A stretch of DNA of 64,000 bases from Candidatus Limnocylindrales bacterium (GCA_035571835.1 DATNBU010000033.1:90866-154865), one strand, 5' to 3'; counted from the first letter of the stretch, positions 7,773 through 17,106 are shown. The notes: generated by a model from the letters alone, not told the origin. Numbers and translations: made by a program.

Positions 7773-8843
7773 ATGAAGCCGACAGGCCCTGCCCTTACGG
7801 TTCGCGCCGGCCGCGAAGCGCTCGCCACGCTGGAGCGCGACGGTTTTCGCGCCGACGCTTTCTCGACGCTTCTCGGAGCTTCGGGAGGGCCGAAGTGGCT
7901 CGTGCTCGCCTCTCTCGATCGCGTGATTGCGCGCCGCCTCGTCGCCGGCCGCACGGCGCCGCTTCATGCGTTCGGCACGTCGATCGGCGCGTTTCGCCAC
8001 ACCTGTCATGCGCAGACGAATCCGCTTGCCGCATTCGAGCGCTTCGAACAGGCGTACGTCGGCCAGGCGTACGAAACCAAGCCGACTCCTGCCGAAGTTA
8101 CCGACGTAAGCCGCCGCATCTTCGACGTGATGATCGGCGAGACCGGCACCGAAGAAGTCCTGCGCCATCCGACGATGCGACTGCACGTCGGCGCAGTGCG
8201 CAGCCGGCGTGCGCTGGCGACGCATGGCAAGCCGCGGCTTGCGCTCGGCCTCGGCGCCGCGGCAACGGCCAATGCGATCTCGCGGCGCCTTCTCGGTGCG
8301 TTCTTCGAGCGCGTGATCTTTCACTCGTGCGATGCGCCCGAGTTCGGCTTCCGCGACGTTGCGACGCGCCACGTCCGGCTCGACAAGAACAATCTTCGTG
8401 AAGCAACTCTCGCGAGCGGCTCGATTCCGCTCGTGATGGCGGCGATTGAAAACATTCCGGGCGCGCCGCCGGGCTTTTATCTCGACGGCGGAATCACCGA
8501 CTATCATTTCGCAATGGATTTCGACGCGCCGCCCGGCCTCATCCTTTACCCGCACTTCTTCGATCGCATCGTGCCGGGGTGGTTCGACAAGCCGCTGTCG
8601 TGGCGCAAGGCGCGCGGCCGGCTTCTCGAACGTACCGTGTTCATTGCACCGTCCGCCGAGTTCGTCGCGACGCTTCCCGGCGCGAAGGTTCCCGATCGCG
8701 ACGACTTCGTCACGCACAAGACGGCTGAGCGCCAGAAACGCTGGAACCAGGCGCTGTCGGCGTGCCGGGTTCTCGGCGAAGAATTCGAGGCGCTGCTCGA
8801 AGGCAGCCGCCTCGCAGCTGCGGCGCAGCCGTTTCCCGATTGA
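7773..8843 (+). CDS. Patatin-like phospholipase family protein
   Basis: 356 residues. It carries all patatin landmarks: a glycine-rich oxyanion loop GASGGPKW (residues 35-42), the nucleophile motif GTSIG with Ser70, and the dyad Asp238 in LDGG. These are serine lipid acyl hydrolases with a Ser-Asp dyad. No signal peptide or membrane helix is seen, so a cytoplasmic or peripheral role is likely. It stands alone in a plus-strand run after mltB, and its natural substrate cannot be read from sequence. Confidence 0.82.
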   Translation: MKPTGPALTVRAGREALATLERDGFRADAFSTLLGASGGPKWLVLASLDRVIARRLVAGRTAPLHAFGTSIGAFRHTCHAQTNPLAAFERFEQAYVGQAYETKPTPAEVTDVSRRIFDVMIGETGTEEVLRHPTMRLHVGAVRSRRALATHGKPRLALGLGAAATANAISRRLLGAFFERVIFHSCDAPEFGFRDVATRHVRLDKNNLREATLASGSIPLVMAAIENIPGAPPGFYLDGGITDYHFAMDFDAPPGLILYPHFFDRIVPGWFDKPLSWRKARGRLLERTVFIAPSAEFVATLPGAKVPDRDDFVTHKTAERQKRWNQALSACRVLGEEFEALLEGSRLAAAAQPFPD

Positions 8844-9001
8844 CGCGCGGCGCGCTTCGAGCACGTACGCGCACGCTGCGGTGGTCGTCTTCGAGAAACA
8901 GTTGACGTGATCGGCGCCGCCGCGGTCCGTCAGTAGGCCGTTCTGTCGCGTGCCGCCCAAGCGCTTGCAAGAACTTCCGCGCGCCTTCATGAAGCGGACA
9001 C

Positions 9002-10231
9002 GTGACGGGCATGATCCTCAACGACTTTCGTATCCTCGATACCGAGACCGGAGCGTACCGAGACGGTTCCGTCCGCATCCAGGCGGAACGCATCGTCGAG
9101 ATCTCGGACCGCCCACTTTCGGGAAACGCTATTCGCACGATCGACGGCCGCGGACGCGTACTGATGCCGGGCCTGATCGACGCTCACGTCCACGTCGCCA
9201 TCACGACGATCAATTTCGCTTCACTCGAGGCCAAGCCGACGACGCTTCGGGCGCTGGAGGCGGCGGGCATTCTTGAACGGATGCTGGCGCGCGGATTCAC
9301 GACGGTGCGCGACGCCGGCGGCGCCGACCGCGGACTTGCCGAAGCAGTCGCGGAAGGCCTGATTCCCGGTCCGCGCATCTATTATTCCGGACGCGTGCTC
9401 AGCCAGACCGGCGGACACGGCGATTTCCGCTCGCGCGGCGACCTCGCGCCAATGTGCGCGTGCACCATTCATTCGAGCGCGTTCTCGCACGTGGTCGATG
9501 GCGTGGATGCCGTGCGCCGGGCAGCGCGCGAAGAGCTTCGCCGCGGCGCCACGCAGCTTAAGATCATGGCATCGGGCGGCGTCGCGTCGCCGACGGACCC
9601 GATCTGGAACCTTCAGTATTCGCGTGAAGAGATGACCGCGATCGTCGAAGAGGCCGAGTCGTGGCGAACCTATGCGATGGCGCACGCCTACACGCCGGAA
9701 GCGATTCGACGGGCAGTCGAAGCCGGAGTGCGGACCATCGAGCACGGTAATCTCATCGACCGCGCGACGGCTGAGCTGATGGCGTCGCGCAGCGCGTACC
9801 TGGTGCCGACGCTGATCACGTATTTCGCGCTCGATGAGCTGGGCAGTGCGTTTGGTCTCCCGGCCGAGAGCAGCCGCAAGCTGAAAGAGGTTCTTACCGC
9901 GGGCCTGGAGTCGATCGAGATTGCGCGCTCGGCGGGCGTGCCGATGGGATTCGGCACCGATCTTCTCGGAGAGCTGCACGATCAGCAGAGCCGCGAGTTC
10001 ACGATTCGCCGGCGCGCGCTCGGCGCCGCCGACATCATTCGCTCCGCCACCGTCGTCAACGCCGAGATCCTGCGCGCGACGGGTGAGATCGGAGTCATCC
10101 GGGAACGCGCGCGCGCCGATCTGCTGGTGATCGACGGTGATCCTCTCGAGGACATCGCCGTTCTCGAGAATCCGGATCGAATGCAGGCGGTGATCCAGGG
10201 CGGACGTGTCGCAGTCGATCGCGGGATGTGA
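9002..10231 (+). CDS. Metal-dependent amidohydrolase family protein
   Basis: 409 residues. Features of the imidazolonepropionase/prolidase-like amidohydrolases: HVHV after MPGLIDA (metal His pair), QLKIMASGG (bridging Lys), AHAY and IEHGN (further metal His) and GFGTD (catalytic Asp). The substrate is not predictable; relatives hydrolyse cyclic amides, Xaa-Pro dipeptides or organophosphates. GTG 9002 and ATG 9011 are both possible starts; a weak GCGGA lies before 9002. No export signal, so cytoplasmic. Confidence 0.85.
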   Translation: MTGMILNDFRILDTETGAYRDGSVRIQAERIVEISDRPLSGNAIRTIDGRGRVLMPGLIDAHVHVAITTINFASLEAKPTTLRALEAAGILERMLARGFTTVRDAGGADRGLAEAVAEGLIPGPRIYYSGRVLSQTGGHGDFRSRGDLAPMCACTIHSSAFSHVVDGVDAVRRAAREELRRGATQLKIMASGGVASPTDPIWNLQYSREEMTAIVEEAESWRTYAMAHAYTPEAIRRAVEAGVRTIEHGNLIDRATAELMASRSAYLVPTLITYFALDELGSAFGLPAESSRKLKEVLTAGLESIEIARSAGVPMGFGTDLLGELHDQQSREFTIRRRALGAADIIRSATVVNAEILRATGEIGVIRERARADLLVIDGDPLEDIAVLENPDRMQAVIQGGRVAVDRGM

Positions 10232-10264
10232 CTACTGACCGCCGTTGCGTAAGTTGACGCGGCA

Positions 10265-10361
10265 GATGCGTGCGCATCCGTGGTGCCACCGACGTGGCGA
10301 GTCCCAGATGCGTGCGCGTCTATCGCACCGCCGCCGCGCCGAGTGCAAATGCGTGCGCATC
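10265..10361. repeat. Three near-palindromes at about 42-bp spacing
   Basis: GATGCGTGCGCATC at 10265-10278, GATGCGTGCGCGTC at 10307-10320 and AATGCGTGCGCATC at 10348-10361. The first is an inverted repeat GATGCG/CGCATC around TG. They sit in the gap between the convergent amidohydrolase and DUF779 genes, at an interval of four helical turns. Confidence 0.6.
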
Positions 10362-10394
10362 GGCTGCGGCGAACGATCCCGCCACAAACTCGAC

Positions 10395-10754
10395 CTACGC
10401 CAAACGCCCGGCCGCCCGCGCCTCCGCCTCGGCCGCCGCGGCTTCTCGCAGCACGAATCGAACGCCGAGCCCGGTCTCCAGCGACATCGCCTCGGACAGC
10501 GGCTCGTCGACAACGTCGATGACCACATCGGCATCTGCATACGGCCCGATCATCGCGGCCTGGAGGTAAACGGGAACACCGGAAACTTCGCCGACCTGAC
10601 GCGCAGCCGACGTGATGACTGCATCCTCGTAGAGATGCGGCGCCGCGCCCTCGCAGCACCCGCCGTCGATCACGAACGTAAGCGGCCCGCTGCGCTCGGC
10701 ACGCACGCGCGCGACCACCTCTGCGGCCGCCGCGGAAATGCGAATTGTCGTCAT
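10395..10754 (-). CDS. DUF779 family protein
   Basis: 119 residues. The core FVIDGGCCEGAAPHLY with its paired cysteines and the AAMIGPYADADVVIDVV stretch mark the DUF779 family. Members are small proteins very often encoded beside aldehyde or alcohol dehydrogenases, and that is the case here: the aldehyde dehydrogenase gene lies directly upstream on the same strand. The Cys-Cys pair suggests metal binding or redox sensing (inference). An intrinsic terminator lies between the two genes, so it may be expressed by read-through. Confidence 0.82.
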   Translation of the reverse strand: MTTIRISAAAAEVVARVRAERSGPLTFVIDGGCCEGAAPHLYEDAVITSAARQVGEVSGVPVYLQAAMIGPYADADVVIDVVDEPLSEAMSLETGLGVRFVLREAAAAEAEARAAGRLA

Positions 10755-10760
10755 GGACCG

Positions 10761-10799
10761 TAAGAAAAGCGGGGCGCCGCCGAAAAAGCAGCACCCCGC
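10761..10799 (-). terminator. Intrinsic terminator after aldehyde dehydrogenase gene
   Basis: On the minus strand a 12-bp stem GCGGGGTGCTGC / GCGGCGCCCCGC (two G-U pairs) with a T-rich loop is followed by TTTTCTTA. It starts 10 bases after the dehydrogenase stop and ends before the DUF779 start. Confidence 0.75.
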
Positions 10800-10808
10800 C
10801 CGAGAGAA

Positions 10809-12314
10809 TCAGTTCAGCAGCATCTGGAAGTAGAACTTTCCTTCCGGACCGGTGCTTTCGCCGACGTGGATGTGCTTCATCTCATGGTATTCGGCCAGGC
10901 CCCACTTGCCGAGCTCGCGGCCGACGCCGCTCTGCTTGTAGCCGCCGAACGGGAACCGGAGGTTGATCATGTGATAGTCGTTGATCCAGACCGTGCCGGT
11001 CTCGATCCGGCGCGCGAGCGCGATCGCACGGTCCGTGTTCTCCGACCACACCGCGCCGCCGAGCCCGTAGACCGAGTCGTTCGCAATGCGCACCGCTTCG
11101 TCTTCGTCCTTGAAGCGGATCACCGAGACGACCGGTCCGAAGATCTCTTCCTGCGCGATGCGCATCTTGTTGTCGACGTCGTCGAACACGGTCGGCTCGT
11201 AGTAGTAGCCCTTGGCCATGGCCTCGGGCCGCTTGCCGCCGGCAACGCATTTTGCGCCCTGCTCGTTGCCGAGCGCCACGTACTTCTCGACCGTCTCACG
11301 CTGCGACTTGCTGACGAGCGGTCCCATGCCGGTCGTCGGATCCATGGTGTCGCCGATCTTGATGCGGCCCATGCCGGCGAGCATCTTCTCCATGAACTCG
11401 TCGTGCACGCTCTCGTGCACGAGAATGCGCGTGCCCGACTCGCAGATCTGTCCCTGGTGCATGAACGTCGCGAACAGCGACCCGAGCGCCGCGGTATCGA
11501 TGTTGGCGTCGGGCAGGATGATGTTCGGCGACTTGCCGCCGAGCTCGAGCGTCACCTTCTTCAGCGTCCCGGCGCCGAGCTGCATGATGCGGCGGCCGAC
11601 TTCGGTCGAACCGGTGAACGCGACCTTGCCCACATCCGGATGCGTCGCGAGCTCTTCGCCCGCCGTGCCGCCGGGGCCGCTGATCACGTTGACGACGCCG
11701 GCCGGAACCCCGGCCTGCGTGCAGATCTCGGCCAGCAGCAGCGTCGAAACGGGCGTCACCGACGCCGGCTTGATCACGCAGCAGTTGCCGGCCGCGATCG
11801 AAGGCGCGATCTTCCACGCGCCCATGATCATCGGGAAGTTCCACGGCGTGATCCCGGCGGTCACTCCGATCGGCTCGCGCACGACGAGGTTCCTGCTCGG
11901 GATCGGAACGACCTCGTCGTACTCCTCCTGCAGCATCGACTTGTACTCGTCGCCCGTGATGTACGACCCGAAGTGGAAGAACGTCTGCGCGGCGCCCGGC
12001 ACGTCCATGCTCATGGCCTTGCGCATCGTGCCGCCGCCGTCCTGGACTTCGGCCGCGGCCAGCTCGTCCTGGCGCTCGAACATCGCGGCGGCCACGCGTT
12101 GCATGATTTCGCCGCGTTCCTGCGGAGACTTGTTTCGCCAGACCCCGCTGTCGTGCGCGGCCTTCGCGGCGGCGACGGCCTTCTGCGCGTCCTCGCGGTC
12201 GGCGACCGCGACGTTGCACCACGCTTCTTCGGTGGCCGGATTGATCGAGGGAGCGGTCTTGCCGCCCTTGGCGGACTCCCATTGACCGTTGATGAACAGG
12301 CCGTATTCCTTCAT
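10809..12314 (-). CDS. NAD(P)-dependent aldehyde dehydrogenase
   Basis: 501 residues. ATG 12314 is preceded by GGAAGGAGGAACGCG, a near-perfect ribosome site, so longer forms are rejected. Signatures: PWNFPM, KPASVTP, FTGSTEVGRRI, the general-base Glu in LELGGKSPN, and nucleophile Cys291 in GQICESGTR. It oxidises an aldehyde to the carboxylic acid; sequence points to the broad betaine/phenylacetaldehyde/aliphatic group without fixing the substrate. It forms a unit with the downstream DUF779 gene. Confidence 0.92.
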   Translation of the reverse strand: MKEYGLFINGQWESAKGGKTAPSINPATEEAWCNVAVADREDAQKAVAAAKAAHDSGVWRNKSPQERGEIMQRVAAAMFERQDELAAAEVQDGGGTMRKAMSMDVPGAAQTFFHFGSYITGDEYKSMLQEEYDEVVPIPSRNLVVREPIGVTAGITPWNFPMIMGAWKIAPSIAAGNCCVIKPASVTPVSTLLLAEICTQAGVPAGVVNVISGPGGTAGEELATHPDVGKVAFTGSTEVGRRIMQLGAGTLKKVTLELGGKSPNIILPDANIDTAALGSLFATFMHQGQICESGTRILVHESVHDEFMEKMLAGMGRIKIGDTMDPTTGMGPLVSKSQRETVEKYVALGNEQGAKCVAGGKRPEAMAKGYYYEPTVFDDVDNKMRIAQEEIFGPVVSVIRFKDEDEAVRIANDSVYGLGGAVWSENTDRAIALARRIETGTVWINDYHMINLRFPFGGYKQSGVGRELGKWGLAEYHEMKHIHVGESTGPEGKFYFQMLLN

Positions 12315-12594
12315 CGCGTTCCTCCTTCCTGTGTGGTCGCGCTGGTCGCGCTTGTGTGGTCGCGCCGGGCAGACGGGACGCGCGACCTTACGCTCCCCTT
12401 TTTCGGCAATCAACAGACCCGTGGCGGCCGGAAATCCGCCCGCCCGCGCATCCTGCACCGGCCGGAGGGGTATGAAAAAACGGCCGGATGGCGCCGCAAT
12501 TCCCTGCGGTGACGGCTTGACGTGGTTTCGGCGGCCAAGTAACAAAGGCCCCGTTCCAATCCCTTTCGGACGCGGGGGCGTCCTCGAAAATCCC

Positions 12595-13161
12595 GTGAGC
12601 GACAATCACAGTTCCACGCCTTTTCCCGGTACCTACTGGGTCATTCCCGGTAGTCTGCTCGCCGGAGCATATCCCGGCGGCAAGGACGCCGACGCGACCG
12701 AGAAGCGCATGACGGCGCTGCTCGACGCGGGCGTACGCTCGGTCATCAACCTGATGTCGGAGGAAGAAGCCTTCGAGCACGCACCGGGCGAACACTTCTA
12801 CCCGTACGAGGACGCACTCGAGAAAATCGGCGAGTCGCGCGGAGTCGTCGTCGAGATCGAGCGCTATGCGATCGAAGACGCCAACACGCTGACCGAGCAG
12901 GCCATGGAGCTGGTGCTCGACGCGATCGACGCCGAAATCGACGGCCGCGACAGCCCGACGTTCGTGCACTGCTCGGACGGCAACGCGCGTACCGGCGTCG
13001 TCATCGGCTGCTACCTCGCGCGCCACGGCCTCGCGACGGGCAAGAGCGCGCTCGAAAAAATCCGCGAGCTTCGCTCCGTCGACCCGCTGTTTGCCAAACA
13101 GAAGTCGCCAAAGACGATGACCGAGGAAAAGTTCGTCCTGCGCTGGCGCGAGTCGCGCTGA
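12595..13161 (+). CDS. Dual-specificity/tyrosine phosphatase family protein
   Basis: 188 residues from GTG 12595 (VSDNHSSTPFPGTYWV). The motif VHCSDGNARTG contains the CX5R loop with Cys126 and Arg132 and a following Thr, typical of protein tyrosine phosphatases, and the upstream LLDAGVRSVINL is also typical. An ATG at 12472 would add 41 poorly structured residues and has a ribosome site placed too close. It is divergent from the aldehyde dehydrogenase gene. The substrate is unknown; the small size and lack of a signal suggest a cytoplasmic enzyme. Confidence 0.8.
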   Translation: MSDNHSSTPFPGTYWVIPGSLLAGAYPGGKDADATEKRMTALLDAGVRSVINLMSEEEAFEHAPGEHFYPYEDALEKIGESRGVVVEIERYAIEDANTLTEQAMELVLDAIDAEIDGRDSPTFVHCSDGNARTGVVIGCYLARHGLATGKSALEKIRELRSVDPLFAKQKSPKTMTEEKFVLRWRESR

Positions 13162-13274
13162 AAAGCCGGCCGTCCGGCGCCTGTCCGGCCTCACCCGTCC
13201 GTCAAAACCTGCCGCTTTCCTGTCGTCGGACCGGAGAGTAAGAAGAACGGTCGCCCCGGGGGGAGCGGCTGTCC

Positions 13275-15158
13275 ATGATCATCGCGCTGCTCGTCTTTTC
13301 GTCGGCCCTTCAGGTCGTCGTCGCGCTCGTCGCCCTTCGCGCACCGCGCACGGCGCGCACGCGTTCGGCGTGGTGGGTCTTCGCCGCAGCGCTGATGCTG
13401 ATGGCGCTGCGGCGCCTGGTGGCGCTCGGCGGGATCCTCGCGGGAAGCGCCGTCGCGCCGACCAGGCCCACCGAAGAGCTGATCGCGGTCGGGATTTCGA
13501 CCTTGCTGCTGACCGGTGTGCTGCGGATGCGGGTTCTGTGGGCAGAGGCCGACGCCGCCCTTCACGAAGCAAAGGAAAGCGAGCTCGCGCGCCGCGAGAG
13601 CGAAGAGATCTGGAAGCGCGTGTTCGAGTTCGCGCCCGACGGCTACGTGATGCTCGAGTCGGACGGCCGGCTGGCGCGGATGAACCTGGCCGCAGCCGAG
13701 ATCGTCGGGCTCTCGCGCGAATCGGCCGAGGGGCGCTACATCTTCGAGCTCGGTTTTCTCGACGACGAGGGCCTCGCGCAGGCGGCGCGAAACCTGTCGA
13801 TGATGCAGAGGGGCGAAGACCCGGGCCCCGCCGAATACACGTTCCACCGTCCGGACGGCACCCAGCGGCAGGTCGAGGTGATCAGTTACACGATCGACGT
13901 CCGCGACCGGCCGCTGCTGCTGACGATCGTCCACGACGTGACCCGGCGGCGACGCATCGAAGCCGAGCTCAAGCGCAGCCACCGGCGTCTCGAGGAAGCG
14001 CAGCGCGTGGCCGGCGTCGTCACGTTCGAGATCGACCTGCGTGAAGCCACGATCTCGACGAGCGGCGATCCGCGGCTGACCAGCCCTTCGACCGACGGAC
14101 GCCTGCACATGTCGCTCGAGGAGGGCTTCAACTACATCGTACCCGAGGACCGCGAGCGGGTGCTCGAGGAAATGGCCGCGGGAACAGGCGGAAAGGGACG
14201 CATCGTCGTCGAATACCGGCAGTTCGACGCGCGCCTCGGCCGCGAAGCAACCGTGCGAACCACCGCGCACGCACAGAAAGACGAACACGGACACGTCACA
14301 GGGCTGGTCGGTGCGACCGTCGACGTCACCGAGATCCGCCACGCGGAGCAGGAGATCCGCACCCTCAATACCGCGCTCGAAGAGCGCGTGCGCGCGCGCA
14401 CCGCCGAGCTCGAGCGCGCGGTCGACGAGCTCGAAGCGTTCAGCTACTCGGTCTCGCACGACCTGCGCTCGCCGCTGCGTGCGATGGCCGGCTACAGCGA
14501 GCTCGTGCTCGAGGAAGAAGGAAGCAGCCTCAGTGCGGCGTCGGTCGAGCATCTCGAGCGCATCCGTGCGTCGTCGGTGCGCATGGGAGGCCTGATCGAC
14601 GGCCTGCTGTCGCTGGCGAGACTGTCACGCGCGACGCGCAACGACGTGCGCATCAATCTGTCGGAGATCGCCCGGACCATTCTCGCGGAGATGCAGGAGG
14701 CCGATCCCGGCCGCGACGTCGAAATCATCGTCGCCGACGACCTGGAGACGGTCGGCGACGCCGGCATGATGTCGGTGATGCTGCAGAACCTTCTCGCCAA
14801 CGCGTGGAAGTTCACGCGCTCGCGCGCGCACGCGCGAATCGAATTCGGCCGCACGGGCGGCGGCGACTACTTCGTGCGCGACAACGGCGTCGGATTCGAC
14901 GCCGCGCAAAAATCCAAACTCTTCCGTCCGTTCGAGCGCCTGCACCGCACCGACGAATTCGAAGGGACCGGCATCGGTCTCGCCACCGTCGCGCGCATCG
15001 TGCGTCACCACGGCGGACACGCGTGGGCCGAAGGCTCGATCGGCAAGGGTGCTACGTTCTGGTTCACGCTCGGCGCGCCAGGCCTGCGGGACGAGGCGAG
15101 GCTTCACACGATGGCCGCCGAGCTCATCGAAGCCGGACGCGTCGCCAAGCTTTCGTAG
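13275..15158 (+). CDS. Membrane PAS-domain sensor histidine kinase
   Basis: 627 residues. Two or three hydrophobic segments lie within residues 1-90, then one clear PAS domain (about 110-230) and a second PAS/PAC-like region (about 240-365). A coiled-coil (RTAELERAVDELEAF) leads to the H-box VSHDLRSPLRAM with phospho-acceptor His395. N-box LQNLLANAWKFT, G1 DNGVGFD and G2 GTGIGLATV are intact, so it should be an active kinase. No receiver domain or partner regulator is encoded nearby, making it an orphan kinase. A GGGGGGAG site precedes the ATG. Confidence 0.92.
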   Translation: MIIALLVFSSALQVVVALVALRAPRTARTRSAWWVFAAALMLMALRRLVALGGILAGSAVAPTRPTEELIAVGISTLLLTGVLRMRVLWAEADAALHEAKESELARRESEEIWKRVFEFAPDGYVMLESDGRLARMNLAAAEIVGLSRESAEGRYIFELGFLDDEGLAQAARNLSMMQRGEDPGPAEYTFHRPDGTQRQVEVISYTIDVRDRPLLLTIVHDVTRRRRIEAELKRSHRRLEEAQRVAGVVTFEIDLREATISTSGDPRLTSPSTDGRLHMSLEEGFNYIVPEDRERVLEEMAAGTGGKGRIVVEYRQFDARLGREATVRTTAHAQKDEHGHVTGLVGATVDVTEIRHAEQEIRTLNTALEERVRARTAELERAVDELEAFSYSVSHDLRSPLRAMAGYSELVLEEEGSSLSAASVEHLERIRASSVRMGGLIDGLLSLARLSRATRNDVRINLSEIARTILAEMQEADPGRDVEIIVADDLETVGDAGMMSVMLQNLLANAWKFTRSRAHARIEFGRTGGGDYFVRDNGVGFDAAQKSKLFRPFERLHRTDEFEGTGIGLATVARIVRHHGGHAWAEGSIGKGATFWFTLGAPGLRDEARLHTMAAELIEAGRVAKLS

Positions 15159-15163
15159 CGGTT

Positions 15164-15646
15164 CTACCCGCGGCGCCGCATCGCGCGCGCGATCTCGCGT
15201 TTGGCATCCTTGTCGCGCTCGGTCGCGCGCTTGTCGTGCTGCTTCTTGCCTTTGGCGAGCCCGACCTCGGCCTTGAGGCGCCCGCCCGCATCGAAGTAGA
15301 TCTTCGTCACCACCAGCGAGTAGCCTTCGAGCTTGACGCGGCCCGCGAGGCGGTCGATCTGCCGGCGGTGCAGCAGCAGCTTTCGCTCGCGGTCCGGCTC
15401 GTGGTTGTTCTGTCCGGCGGGCGGATACGGCGAGAAGCGCGAGCCGATCAGCCAGGCCTCGCCCTTGTCGATGCGGACGTACGAGTCGGTGAGGTTGACG
15501 CCGCCCTCGCGCGCCGAACGAACCTCGGTGCCCGACAGCTGGACGCCCGCCTCGAGCGTCTCCTCGATGTAATAGTTATGGAACGCCTTACGGTTGTCCG
15601 CGACGCGACCGGCGGTCTCCTTGGTGCGCGACGCAGACTTGGCCAT
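15164..15646 (-). CDS. smpB: SsrA-binding protein SmpB
   Basis: 160 residues, the usual SmpB length. Typical stretches are RKAFHNYYIEETLEAGVQL, GTEVRSAREG, and a basic C-terminal tail (GKKQHDKRATERDKD) that threads into the mRNA channel. SmpB binds the tRNA-like part of tmRNA and brings it to stalled ribosomes. Its partner ssrA is 9 kb away on the same strand. The gene converges with the histidine kinase gene, only 5 bases apart. Confidence 0.96.
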   Translation of the reverse strand: MAKSASRTKETAGRVADNRKAFHNYYIEETLEAGVQLSGTEVRSAREGGVNLTDSYVRIDKGEAWLIGSRFSPYPPAGQNNHEPDRERKLLLHRRQIDRLAGRVKLEGYSLVVTKIYFDAGGRLKAEVGLAKGKKQHDKRATERDKDAKREIARAMRRRG

Positions 15647-15693
15647 CGGCCGAAGCTAGCACGGCACGCCACGCGGAAAAGTGGGACGTACGG

Positions 15694-15743
15694 AAATCGG
15701 GGACAGACACCGATTTTGCGAAATCGGTGTCTGTCCCCGATTT
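15694..15743. repeat. Perfect 23-bp-arm palindrome (GGGGACAG family I)
   Basis: Two exact 23-base arms containing GGGGACAGACACCGATTT, separated by the 4-base loop TGCG. Located between panD and smpB. A near copy of the whole 50-base element is at 34405-34454 and a degenerate copy at 20151-20191. The long hairpin could also end transcription, but repetition across the window shows it is a dispersed element. Confidence 0.85.
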
Positions 15744-15750
15744 TGCGCGT

Positions 15751-16164
15751 TCAGCCCCAGACTTTTTTGAGGAGGGCCTGGCCGCCGATCTCGTGCTTGC
15801 GGCCGAGGTCGACCGGGCGGTTCTTCTCGTCGACGAAGACAACGTTCGGCTTCCACGCGAGCGCCTGCTCTTCGGGCATCCAGCCGAACGCGGCGATGAT
15901 GATCAGGTCGCCGACGTTCACCTTGTGAGCCGCAGCGCCGTTGACGCAGACGACGCCGGAACCCGGCTGGCCTTCGATCGCGTAGGTCTCGAAGCGCTCG
16001 CCGTTGTTCACGTTCCAGATCGAGACGGCTTCGTTCTCGATGATCCCGGCCCCTCGCAGGAGGTCCGAGTCGATCGTCACGCTGCCTTCGTAATGCAGAT
16101 CGGCACCGGTGATGGTGGCCCGGTGGATCTTGCCACGCATCATCTTTCGCATGTTGTCGCGCAT
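15751..16164 (-). CDS. panD: Aspartate 1-decarboxylase proenzyme
   Basis: 137 residues from ATG 16164, preceded by AGGAAGGAACC; an ATG at 16182 has no ribosome site. GKIHRATITGADLHYEGSVT is the canonical N-terminal part, with self-cleavage expected between Gly27 and Ser28 to form the pyruvoyl group. It converts L-aspartate to beta-alanine for pantothenate synthesis. It is the last gene of panB-panC-panD, 18 bases after panC. Confidence 0.96.
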   Translation of the reverse strand: MRDNMRKMMRGKIHRATITGADLHYEGSVTIDSDLLRGAGIIENEAVSIWNVNNGERFETYAIEGQPGSGVVCVNGAAAHKVNVGDLIIIAAFGWMPEEQALAWKPNVVFVDEKNRPVDLGRKHEIGGQALLKKVWG

Positions 16165-16182
16165 GGTTCCTTCCTCTCCCAT

Positions 16183-17106
16183 TCAGTTTGCCGCCGCGCC
16201 GTTCGCAAAACGCGTATGCGAACCGGCGCCGGTCGACGACCGTTCGGTAACGGGGAATCGAGCTTCGGCCAGAGTCACGTTGTCGATGAGCCGCACGGGG
16301 CCGAGCCACGCGGCAATCGCCATCACGGAGCGCTCGTCGGCAACTTCCGTCGCAGCGATGGCATCCGGATCGACGACTTCGAGATATTCGGTGCGAAGAG
16401 CCGCGCAGCCGGCGAGAACACCTGCCGCTTCGGCAACCAGCCGCGACGAATCGCGCTCACCGGCAGCAAACAGGGCGGAGGCCGCGTCGAGCGCACGATG
16501 GATGACGGGCGCTTCTTCGCGCTCGGCAGCCGAAAGCCGCGCATTGCGCGAGCTCATCGCAAGCCCGTCGCGCTCGCGCACGGTTTCCGCTTCGACGATG
16601 CGCAGCGGAAAGTGAAGGTCGCGCACCATGCGGCGGATGACCTGCAGCTGCTGGAAATCCTTTTTGCCGAACACCGCGAAGTCAGGCAGCACCATGTTGA
16701 ACAGCGCAGCGACCACGGTCGCGACGCCTTCGAAATGCCCGGGCCGGAACTTTCCGCAAAGCTCGCCCGAAAGCCCGGCGACGCTTATGCGTGTGGCGGC
16801 GCCGGCCGGATAGACTTCGCTCGCCGGCGGCATGAACAGCACGTCGACGCCTTCTTCTTCGAGCAGCGCCGCGTCGGTCTTGTCGTCGCGCGGATAGTTC
16901 TCGAAGTCTTCCGGATTGTTGAACTGCGTCGGATTGACGAAGATCGATACGACGACCAGATCCGACAGTTCGCGTGCCCGCTTGAGCAGCGAAAGGTGCC
17001 CGTCGTGCAGGTAGCCCATCGTCGGCACGAAACCGACAGTCAGTCCGCCGGCACGCGCCTGGCGGCTGAGCTCCTGCATCTTGGCAACGGATCGTACGAT
17101 CTTCAT
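16183..17106 (-). CDS. panC: Pantothenate synthetase
   Basis: 307 residues. It has the family motifs VPTMGYLHDGHLSLL (with the HxGH-like nucleotide site), VSIFVNPTQFN, FGKKDFQQL and MSSRNARLS. The enzyme condenses pantoate with beta-alanine using ATP. The C-terminus is about 20 residues longer than usual, ending in a low-complexity stretch. It sits between panB and panD, so substrate and product genes are co-transcribed. Confidence 0.96.
   Translation of the reverse strand: MKIVRSVAKMQELSRQARAGGLTVGFVPTMGYLHDGHLSLLKRARELSDLVVVSIFVNPTQFNNPEDFENYPRDDKTDAALLEEEGVDVLFMPPASEVYPAGAATRISVAGLSGELCGKFRPGHFEGVATVVAALFNMVLPDFAVFGKKDFQQLQVIRRMVRDLHFPLRIVEAETVRERDGLAMSSRNARLSAAEREEAPVIHRALDAASALFAAGERDSSRLVAEAAGVLAGCAALRTEYLEVVDPDAIAATEVADERSVMAIAAWLGPVRLIDNVTLAEARFPVTERSSTGAGSHTRFANGAAAN

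Noticed and set aside
9982..10794. 270-residue minus-strand frame with repeated DAHAS peptides
   Set aside because: It is antisense to the amidohydrolase and out of frame with DUF779; the peptide repeats only reflect the three GATGCGTGCGCATC sites.
10866..12512. 548-residue plus-strand frame
   Set aside because: Antisense shadow of the aldehyde dehydrogenase gene, which has intact catalytic motifs and a strong ribosome site.
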